DNA of 12,381 nt, taken from NCBI GenBank assembly GCA_023544605.1, contig JAMJFQ010000051.1:1-12381 (forward strand), written 5' to 3'. The translations under genes and the position numbers were made by a program. Positions 7,577 to 12,381 of this stretch are shown here, piece by piece; position 1 is the stretch's first letter; every line of letters starts with the position of its first letter. Under the pieces are notes generated by a model. It was not told the origin of the DNA and did not search any database. It saw only the letters and a list, made by a program, of their open reading frames with translations. This DNA comes from ANME-2 cluster archaeon. GTDB lineage: Archaea > Halobacteriota > Methanosarcinia > Methanosarcinales > Methanocomedenaceae.

Positions 7577-9277
7577 TTACATGTTCCTGGGAGCATGTAT
7601 CCCCAGTGTGTCCAGCACAATTGACAGCACGATCCTTGCACAGTCCACCAGGACCAATCTTGAATCCCGTAAAGAAACTTCAGCGTTGAGTACCGGTACG
7701 TATCTGTAGAACTGGTTGAAACAGTCGGCCAGTTCCCTTGCATAGGTAGCAAGATGATGAGGTTTCAGGTCTGAGGCCGCCGTGTCGATAACTGAAGAGA
7801 ACTTAGCCAGGTGTTTTATCAGTTCTATTTCCTGGTCTTCCACCAGCACAGATATATCATAGTGAAGGTCTGCAATCTTTACACGTGATTCTTCTGCATT
7901 TGCCAGTATGCTGCACGACCTGGCATGGCTGTACTGGATGAACGGAGCTCCCTGTTTCTCAAAGTCCAGTGCTTCCCTCCAGTCAAAGACCGTAGATTTC
8001 TCAGGAGAGACCTTGACCACATCATACCTGACCGCCCCAATCCCTACAAATGTTGCCACATCATCTTTAAAATCATCCGCTGTATCGGGTCTGCGCTTCT
8101 CCACTTCTACCAGTGCCTGTGTCTTTATCTGGTCCAATAGTTCATCGGTACTGATGAACGTACCCCGCCTGGTGCTCATACTGCCTTCTGGCAGGGATAC
8201 GAACTCGAAAATAACGATTTCAGGTTCTTTCTCACCCAGTGTGTTCAGCACAGCTTTCAACTGTCCGGATATCAATTTGTGGTCTGCCCCCAGCACATCG
8301 ATCATCCTGTCGCAATGCCCGGCTTTCCACAGGTGGTATGCCAGATCCCTGGTGGTGTACAGGGATGTACCGTCACTACGTTGTATCACCAGTTTCTTTT
8401 CAAAACCATAATCAGTCAAGTCTACCATCAGGGCGCCATCATCAATAACGGTCCTGCCTGTATCTTTTATGCGCTCTACCGTTGTGCTGACATCACTGTT
8501 GCGGACATAGGTTGATTCCCAGGCAAAGGAATCATGCTGGATGTTCATGCGCTTTAAGGTCTGTTTGATACCTTCCATTGTCAGGTCAACAGCATGTTTG
8601 AACCGCTCTGCTACATCCACATCACCATGTTCGATACGCCGCATCAATTCGTCGATCTCGGCCACCTTATCAGGTTCATCGTTCAACACCCTGTTCGCCT
8701 TGATATAAATGTCTGCAATGGCATGGTCCGACTTCTTTGCAGTATCAAATTCGAAATGTTCCAGCGCCCATGAGACAATAGCGATCTGCCTGCCCATATC
8801 ATTGATGTAATATTGGGTCTCCACATCATATCCTGCCTTTTTCAGTATTCGGCCAAGAGTATCCCCGATAATGGAATTGCGGATATGTCCCACATGCAGC
8901 GGTCCGTTGGGATTGGCTGACGTATGTTCCAGGATGACCTTGCCGCACCCGGTCCGGGCGCCGTAATCCGGTCCCTGTGTTCGTATGGCAGACATGGTAT
9001 GGTCCAGGAACGTGGGATTGACAAAGAAGTTAAGATAAGGACCGGCGGTCTCGACCCTGTCAATAAGTCCGGCTTCAGGCAATTCAATGGACGATGCAAG
9101 CATTAATGCTATATCCATCGGGCTTTTTCTGCATGCCGGGGCCAGCCTGAACGCTACCGATGAGGCAATATCGGCATGTACCGACATTTCCAGGCTAAGG
9201 TCTTTTGCTTCCAGAGCGTTCGCTTCAAGGGCAGAAATAAGAACGTGTGCAACCTGTGATTTGAATTGTAAGAACAT
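7577..9277 (-). CDS. argS: Arginyl-tRNA synthetase
   Basis: This class-I aminoacyl-tRNA synthetase charges tRNA-Arg with arginine. It has 566 residues from the chosen start, normal for the family. Domains in order are: an N-terminal Add-1 tRNA D-loop-binding domain (1 to about 105); the Rossmann catalytic core with the HIGH motif (HVGH, 128-131, in PNGPLHVGHIRNS); the KMSK-equivalent MSTRRG (367-372, the usual ArgRS variant); and the DALR anticodon-binding domain starting around IQYSHARSC (about 447) to the end. ATG 9277 (MFLQF) is preferred because related archaeal ArgRS begin this way. ATGs at 9283 and 9289 are in frame and cannot be excluded, since none has a clear ribosome site. The start region is complementary to a hairpin loop just upstream (see findings). 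Confidence 0.95.
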   Translation of the reverse strand: MFLQFKSQVAHVLISALEANALEAKDLSLEMSVHADIASSVAFRLAPACRKSPMDIALMLASSIELPEAGLIDRVETAGPYLNFFVNPTFLDHTMSAIRTQGPDYGARTGCGKVILEHTSANPNGPLHVGHIRNSIIGDTLGRILKKAGYDVETQYYINDMGRQIAIVSWALEHFEFDTAKKSDHAIADIYIKANRVLNDEPDKVAEIDELMRRIEHGDVDVAERFKHAVDLTMEGIKQTLKRMNIQHDSFAWESTYVRNSDVSTTVERIKDTGRTVIDDGALMVDLTDYGFEKKLVIQRSDGTSLYTTRDLAYHLWKAGHCDRMIDVLGADHKLISGQLKAVLNTLGEKEPEIVIFEFVSLPEGSMSTRRGTFISTDELLDQIKTQALVEVEKRRPDTADDFKDDVATFVGIGAVRYDVVKVSPEKSTVFDWREALDFEKQGAPFIQYSHARSCSILANAEESRVKIADLHYDISVLVEDQEIELIKHLAKFSSVIDTAASDLKPHHLATYARELADCFNQFYRYVPVLNAEVSLRDSRLVLVDCARIVLSIVLDTLGIHAPRNM

Positions 9278-9305
9278 GGTCATCAGCATATTGGTAGTTA
9301 GGAGG

Positions 9306-9329
9306 ATGTAGATTGATGACCATCTACAT
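9306..9329 (-). promoter_or_regulatory. Hairpin in the argS leader, loop complementary to the argS start
   Basis: On the minus strand a perfect 8-base stem (ATGTAGAT/ATCTACAT) encloses the 8-base loop GGTCATCA. No T-run follows, so it does not look like a plain terminator. The loop plus two stem bases (9314-9323) can pair over 10 bases with 9276-9285, which covers the argS ATGs at 9283 and 9277. The structure is seen in the sequence; any regulatory role is inferred. Confidence 0.4.
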
Positions 9330-9349
9330 AATTGTTTCTTTGCGATGAC

Positions 9350-9874
9350 CTAATTCCGGGCCCTGAGTCTGAGGAATGCTAAAATAAGCAGCACAAATGC
9401 GGTAAACACTCCCGGGCCGGGTAGCTCGCCCATACCCTGGAATAGACCACCACTTGCAGGGTCCGAAATATCCCGTGTACCATCATCGGAATCTGTTACT
9501 TCGGTACCATCGCCTTCTACTGTTATCTGAATGGTGACAGACGGTTTTTCGTCCAGATAGAAATTGTAGGTCCCTGGCTCATTGAGCTGGAAGGATGTAC
9601 GCTGCCTGAAGGACATGTATGCTTCATTCGTGGTATAATTCTCAAAAACGTTCCTATCACATACCACCGTGAACCAGCGTCTGTTCCTGTCGTCATTGAA
9701 AATAGAGATATTCTGGCCCAGCTGGAAGGTGGTGCTGGGGCTTTCGGGATTTAAAAATAAACCCGTGGTCGGTTCATCAGCTATAGGTACATTTATGGTT
9801 ATAAAGGGATCCAGGGCCGATACAGGCTGGATGATCGTGAAAAGTATTAGCAAGGCAAAGATTGTTTTGAGCAT
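9350..9874 (-). CDS. Small secreted protein with C-terminal PGF-CTERM-like anchor, function unknown
   Basis: This encodes a 174-residue exported protein I cannot assign to a named family. It has a signal peptide (MLKT, then hydrophobic to about residue 17, cleavage likely after PVSA). A beta-rich domain (about 22-120) follows, with an Ig-like feel (FQLNEPGTYNFYLDEKPSVTIQITVEG). An acidic Asp/Thr-rich linker (about 121-137) leads to LPGPGVF, a hydrophobic helix and a basic end RLRARN. The last part resembles a PGF-CTERM sorting signal with a Gly-Val inserted before Phe. ATG 9874 is chosen because the minus strand has GAGGA five bases upstream and a TATTTATA box about 45 bases upstream. ATG 9910 would put 12 unneeded residues before the signal peptide. 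It lies upstream of argS in the same direction and could share its transcript. Confidence 0.72.
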   Translation of the reverse strand: MLKTIFALLILFTIIQPVSALDPFITINVPIADEPTTGLFLNPESPSTTFQLGQNISIFNDDRNRRWFTVVCDRNVFENYTTNEAYMSFRQRTSFQLNEPGTYNFYLDEKPSVTIQITVEGDGTEVTDSDDGTRDISDPASGGLFQGMGELPGPGVFTAFVLLILAFLRLRARN

Positions 9875-9917
9875 AGAAATCCTCGACAGATGTATAGTTA
9901 CTATTTGCATTTGACCG

Positions 9918-9925
9918 TATAAATA
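9918..9925 (-). promoter_or_regulatory. TATA box of the small secreted protein gene
   Basis: TATTTATA on the minus strand lies 44-51 bases before the chosen ATG at 9874. A start about 25 bases downstream would leave a leader of about 20 bases carrying the GAGGA ribosome site. Confidence 0.45.
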
Positions 9926-9972
9926 TTATTCTCCTTTATAATTTACCAGATGTGAATGCTGCAATCATGTTT

Positions 9973-9985
9973 CGAAAAATATATA
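9973..9985 (+). promoter_or_regulatory. BRE/TATA promoter of the ACR3 gene
   Basis: CGAAAAATATATA reads as a TFB-recognition element followed by an archaeal TATA box. The predicted start, about 25 bases downstream, falls near 10006-10010, inside the palindromic operator. Confidence 0.55.
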
Positions 9986-9989
9986 CATA

Positions 9990-10015
9990 ATTATTTCAAT
10001 CGTTATTGAAATAAT
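9990..10015 (+). promoter_or_regulatory. Palindromic operator upstream of ACR3 (probable ArsR-type site)
   Basis: This is a perfect 11-base inverted repeat, ATTATTTCAAT, then CGTT, then ATTGAAATAAT. It lies between the TATA box and the ribosome site, where a bound repressor would block initiation. AT-rich inverted repeats with TTCAA-type half-sites are typical for ArsR/SmtB repressors. The same core recurs upstream of the thioredoxin gene at 12118-12135. The regulator's identity is inferred from the target gene. Confidence 0.7.
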
Positions 10016-10039
10016 ACCTAATTGTGAGGAAGAATAACC

Positions 10040-11116
10040 ATGGCCGAAAAACTTTCATCTATCAGTAAATATCTGACCCTATGGATCCTGTTGGCAATGG
10101 CTGGTGGGATCGTTTTAGGAGCAGTGTATCCTGAAATAGCCGACATACTGGACACCTACCGTATCGAGCAGGTCTCACTTCCTATCGCCATCGGGCTTAT
10201 CTGGATGATGTACCCACCCCTTGCGGGAGTGAAATATGAAGAACTCTCAAAGATGAGGGCGCAAAAAAAAGCAATGAGCGTATCGATCATCCAGAACTGG
10301 GTGATAGGACCTGTGCTCATGTTCTCATTGGCGTGGATATTTTTGCCAGACCTCCCTCATTATCGCATAGGTCTGATCATTATTGGTCTTGCCAGATGTA
10401 TTGCCATGGTGCTTGTCTGGAACCAGCTTGCCAGTGGGGACAATGACCTGGCCGCTGTACTGGTTGCACTGAACTCTGTTTTCCAGGTTGCACTCTATTC
10501 TGTGCTGGCCTATGTGTTCGTGACCGTGCTGTCTAGCTGGATCGGTGGTGCATCTGCAGGAGCAGTGGTGGATATATCCATATACCAGGTGGCAAAGGCG
10601 GTCTTCATTTACCTGGGTATTCCTTTTATCGGTGGGATGGTAACACGTTTCGTCCTTGTCAAGAGACGGGGCAAGGAATGGTACGATGATATATTTATGC
10701 GAAAACTGGGTCCTACAGCACTGATCGGATTGATATTCACTATCATAGTAATGTTCTCATTGAAAGGCGAAATTATTGTAAACCTACCCTGGCACGTGTT
10801 CAGGATCGCGGTTCCCTTACTTGTTTATTTCATCCTGATGTTCGGGATATCCTTTATCATGTCTCACAGGCTCGGATTCACTTATGAGGAGAGCACGACC
10901 CTTGCATTTACTGCTGCCAGCAACAACTTCGAACTGGCCATTGCGGTTGCGATTGCCGTGTTCGGGATAGGGTCGGGTGAGGCTTTTGCGGCTGTGGTAG
11001 GCCCGCTCATCGAGGTTCCGGTGATGCTGGGGCTGGTACACGTAGCCAGGAAGTTGAGTATGGTATGGTTCGACAAGGATGGTCTTCCAGTAGGCAGGAA
11101 GAGCAGTACAGGTTAG
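10040..11116 (+). CDS. acr3: ACR3-family arsenite efflux permease
   Basis: This is an integral membrane transporter of the ACR3 (bile/arsenite/riboflavin transporter) family that exports arsenite, driven by the membrane gradient. It has 358 residues with about ten hydrophobic segments, normal for the family. The ACR3 signature is present: GLARCIAMVLVWNQLA with the essential Cys at 120, NSVFQV (145-150), the conserved TAASNNFELAIAVAIAVFG (291-309), and the essential Glu at 325 in GPLIEVPVM. GAGGA at 10026-10030 is nine bases before the ATG, preceded by the palindromic operator and the BRE/TATA element. It heads a group with a ferredoxin and two thioredoxin-fold proteins. Some archaeal operons call this gene arsB, but the protein is ACR3 type, not the 12-TM ArsB. 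Confidence 0.94.
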   Translation: MAEKLSSISKYLTLWILLAMAGGIVLGAVYPEIADILDTYRIEQVSLPIAIGLIWMMYPPLAGVKYEELSKMRAQKKAMSVSIIQNWVIGPVLMFSLAWIFLPDLPHYRIGLIIIGLARCIAMVLVWNQLASGDNDLAAVLVALNSVFQVALYSVLAYVFVTVLSSWIGGASAGAVVDISIYQVAKAVFIYLGIPFIGGMVTRFVLVKRRGKEWYDDIFMRKLGPTALIGLIFTIIVMFSLKGEIIVNLPWHVFRIAVPLLVYFILMFGISFIMSHRLGFTYEESTTLAFTAASNNFELAIAVAIAVFGIGSGEAFAAVVGPLIEVPVMLGLVHVARKLSMVWFDKDGLPVGRKSSTG

Positions 11117-11118
11117 CA

Positions 11119-11130
11119 TAAATTTAAATT
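11119..11130 (+). promoter_or_regulatory. Possible TATA element of the ferredoxin gene
   Basis: ATAAATTTAAAT lies in the 36-base gap after the ACR3 stop, about 23-34 bases before the ferredoxin ATG, which has no clear ribosome site. This suggests a separate, nearly leaderless transcript. It is an AT-rich match, so evidence is moderate. Confidence 0.35.
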
Positions 11131-11152
11131 GCTTTAATGAAAACCAGCCATC

Positions 11153-11335
11153 ATGACCCGGATAATAATTGATGAAGAGCAATGTAATGGCTGCGGCGAT
11201 TGCTTAGGGGTGTGCAAGAGCCGGAGCCTGGAAGTCCATGATGGTATATGTGTTGCAGTCCGGCCAGATGATTGTAAACTGTGCATGTTGTGTAAAGTAA
11301 CCTGCCCTGTGGGGGCTATTGAGATAGAGGTGTGA
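11153..11335 (+). CDS. Small 2[4Fe-4S] ferredoxin
   Basis: This encodes a 60-residue bacterial-type ferredoxin for low-potential electron transfer in the cytoplasm. Two cluster motifs are complete: C11-x2-C14-x2-C17-x3-C21 and C41-x2-C44-x2-C47-x3-C51-P. The first lacks the usual proline after its last Cys (Lys instead). One further Cys (33) lies between the motifs. It begins 36 bases after the ACR3 gene and its stop is four bases before the next ATG, with GAGGTG at its own end acting as that gene's ribosome site. The context suggests it feeds electrons to a thiol or metalloid redox reaction linked to arsenic resistance, but this is inference. Confidence 0.92.
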   Translation: MTRIIIDEEQCNGCGDCLGVCKSRSLEVHDGICVAVRPDDCKLCMLCKVTCPVGAIEIEV

Positions 11336-11339
11336 ATGA

Positions 11340-11753
11340 ATGGACAAAGAAGAAGGATGTAGTTGTTTCAATGCTGCCCTGGTCAACCATGCCCTCAAGA
11401 AGAAAAAGAGCAGCCTGCACAAGGCCGCCTGTCCAGTGTGCTGCAAGACCTTTACCACCAACAGGGAGGGGGACGAGGTGGTATGCTTCGACTGCCAGAA
11501 AGGTCTCAGGCATAAGGTAGAGGTACTGGGAATCGGTGGGAAGCAGTACAATGATACCCTGAATACGACAGTTCAGGCTGTGCTGGGTACCGAGTTCACG
11601 GTCATACCCGTAACAGATGTGGAGTCGATCATGACATACGGAGTGGCCGTCACACCTGCCGTGATAGTTGACGGCAAGGTGATGTGTGAAGGCAGGGTAC
11701 CTGAATACATTGAGATGGGTGAGTGGATCGGCAAACAAAATGATACCTGCTGA
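11340..11753 (+). CDS. Zinc-ribbon plus thioredoxin-fold fusion protein without the CxxC redox site
   Basis: This is a 137-residue, cysteine-rich cytoplasmic protein. The N-terminal part has C7-x-C9, then a likely zinc ribbon C31-x2-C34 (C35 adjacent) with C49-x2-C52. Residues about 58-131 match the small archaeal thioredoxin (redox-active disulfide protein 2) fold: VEVLGIGG..., a helix, then YGVAVTPAVIVDGKV with the cis-proline at 106, and GRVPE. The partner gene at 12172 reads LGTGCAKCKT at the active site, while here the same place reads LGIGGKQYND, so both catalytic cysteines are gone. Cys116 and a C-terminal Cys137 remain. GAGGTG is seven bases before ATG 11340. It is probably co-translated with the ferredoxin. 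A role as metal or metalloid carrier or sensor, rather than a disulfide reductase, is inferred from the missing CxxC. Confidence 0.8.
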   Translation: MDKEEGCSCFNAALVNHALKKKKSSLHKAACPVCCKTFTTNREGDEVVCFDCQKGLRHKVEVLGIGGKQYNDTLNTTVQAVLGTEFTVIPVTDVESIMTYGVAVTPAVIVDGKVMCEGRVPEYIEMGEWIGKQNDTC

Positions 11754-12077
11754 TAAAACCACTTTCAATGATCAAAGGTTTTCATTTAGCTTCTTCCAGG
11801 ATAAACTGAGGATTGAAAAGGTATGACCCATCAACAGGGCATCAGGTACATACGCACATAGTACTGAGTGAACTTGGCATAAAGAAATCGAAAGATATGG
11901 ATATGAAGCCTACTGAGGTAAAAGATATAATGGTGCCGGCACCGTGCCTGGTCAGGTACAATGCTGCTTTATTGCTTAACTGTCCCACATTTGCCGCACC
12001 GGCACAGGAGCACATGGAGGGCTAAGTACTCATGAAGGGCATCAATTCCTGCGGTTAATAATGTGCTCAGCATAGCA

Positions 12078-12095
12078 TTTCAAATTGTAGTGAAA
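12078..12095 (+). promoter_or_regulatory. Degenerate second operator-like site
   Basis: TTTCA, eight bases, TGAAA: the outer half-sites have the same 18-base geometry as the two strong operators (TTTCAAT-N4-ATTGAAA), but the inner two bases of each arm are changed. With one more base on each side the arms are CATTTCA and TGAAATG. Its centre is 40 bases upstream of the main site and it abuts the likely TATA element. Confidence 0.35.
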
Positions 12096-12098
12096 TGA

Positions 12099-12106
12099 TT
12101 ATACTT
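12099..12106 (+). promoter_or_regulatory. Possible TATA element of the small thioredoxin gene
   Basis: TTATACTT precedes the main operator by about 20 bases, similar to the TATA-to-operator spacing at ACR3. The predicted start would fall within or near 12118-12135. The match to a TATA consensus is only fair. Confidence 0.3.
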
Positions 12107-12117
12107 AAGTATTATGG

Positions 12118-12135
12118 TTTCAATAAATATTGAAA
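12118..12135 (+). promoter_or_regulatory. Operator upstream of the small thioredoxin, shared with ACR3
   Basis: TTTCAAT, AAAT, ATTGAAA: the same 7-4-7 inverted repeat as upstream of ACR3. The right flank (12129-12146) matches the ACR3 site at 17 of 18 bases, well beyond the palindrome itself. This points to one regulator controlling both genes. Confidence 0.7.
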
Positions 12136-12171
12136 TAATACATAATCAATCGATTTTATAGGGGGATACAT

Positions 12172-12381
12172 TTGAAGATCGAAATATTGGGAACGGGTTG
12201 TGCAAAATGTAAAACGGTCACTGATAATGTCAAGCGGGCAGTGGAGGAACTGGGGCTGGACATTGAGGTGGAGAAGGTAGAGGATATCAACCGCATTCTT
12301 GACTATGGTGTGATGATGACGCCCGGAGTCGTAATGGACGGCGAGGTAAAGATTGCTGGTAAGATACCTGATGTCAAGCAG
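12172..12381 (+). CDS. Small thioredoxin / redox-active disulfide protein 2, 3' partial
   Basis: This is a cytoplasmic thioredoxin-fold protein of the small archaeal type (about 75-80 residues, like Methanothermobacter MTH895). Seventy codons are visible before the window ends. KIEILGTGCAKCKT places the redox pair at Cys10 and Cys13, and YGVMMTPGVVMDGEVKIAGKIP carries the cis-proline (51) and the final strands of the fold. The start is TTG 12172: GGGGGAT at 12161-12167 is a good ribosome site and the family begins MKIEI. The operator at 12118-12135 links it to the ACR3 gene. Such proteins often sit beside arsenic or metal permease genes and may reduce arsenate or protect thiols; the exact role is unproven. 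Confidence 0.9.
   Translation, partial: MKIEILGTGCAKCKTVTDNVKRAVEELGLDIEVEKVEDINRILDYGVMMTPGVVMDGEVKIAGKIPDVKQ

Larger units (their letters stand above)
11754..12171 (+). other. 418-base stretch with little coding signal; doubtful 70-codon frame
   Basis: No convincing gene lies here. Just after the stop there is an imperfect inverted repeat, AAAACC at 11755-11760 with GGTTTT at 11777-11782, which may act as a weak terminator. A frame from TTG 11813 to 12025 (70 codons) has no normal ribosome site. It contains a short segment, TEVKDIMVPAPCLV, that loosely resembles the start of a CBS domain, so it may be a decayed remnant; this is weak. The last 100 bases hold two operator-like sites and the promoter of the thioredoxin gene. 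Confidence 0.4.

Noticed and set aside
7577..9277. MSTRRG instead of KMSK in ArgRS as an active-site loss
   Set aside because: ArgRS enzymes commonly carry a diverged KMSK motif of the MSTR(K/R)G form, so this is normal for the family.
11763..11818. Further TTTCAAT (11763-11769) and ATTGAAA (11812-11818) half-sites as another operator
   Set aside because: They are 42 bases apart, and at the correct 4-base spacing no partner half-site is present, so they are probably chance or terminator sequence.
1..12381. CRISPR arrays, tRNA or rRNA genes, insertion sequences
   Set aside because: I saw no spaced short repeats, cloverleaf-like segments, transposase motifs or terminal inverted repeats with target duplications.

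Overview
The window looks like a chromosomal segment of a methanogen-related archaeon, most likely of the Methanosarcinales type (methanogens or ANME-2/Methanoperedens relatives). The grounds are an S-layer protein built of two S-layer-family (DUF1608-type) domains, several secreted proteins ending in PGF-CTERM-like sorting signals, archaeal purS/purQ, archaeal-style BRE/TATA promoters placed about 25-30 bases before starts, and Shine-Dalgarno sites of the GAGGTG/GGTG type. The genus cannot be fixed from this sequence alone.

Region 1 (1-4319, + strand) encodes cell-surface proteins. It holds the 3' part of an S-layer protein gene whose two 816-bp domain repeats are almost identical, a hairpin/T-run terminator, a small lipoprotein, and a secreted protein with Ig-like/COG1361-type repeats and a PGF-CTERM anchor. 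Region 2 (4335-6480) has a nitroreductase-family flavoprotein on + whose 3' end overlaps that of a convergent ABC1/UbiB-type atypical kinase on -.

Region 3 (6569-9874, - strand) carries housekeeping genes in the transcription order small secreted protein, argS, purS, purQ. purS and purQ overlap by 4 bases. The 60-base gap before argS holds an unusual inverted-repeat structure whose loop is complementary to the argS start region.

Region 4 (10040-12381, + strand) is an apparent arsenic/metalloid response module. It contains an ACR3-type arsenite efflux permease, a 2[4Fe-4S] ferredoxin, a zinc-ribbon/thioredoxin-fold fusion that has lost its CxxC redox site, about 420 bases with little coding signal, and the start of a small thioredoxin (redox-active disulfide) protein with an intact CxxC. 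The ACR3 and small-thioredoxin genes share the same operator-like palindrome (TTTCAAT-N4-ATTGAAA with a conserved right flank), placed where a repressor would cover the transcription start. This suggests a common regulator, probably of the ArsR/SmtB type, encoded outside the window. The most notable items are this shared operator pair, the CxxC-less thioredoxin fusion next to a ferredoxin, the recently homogenised S-layer repeats, and the possible RNA switch at argS.
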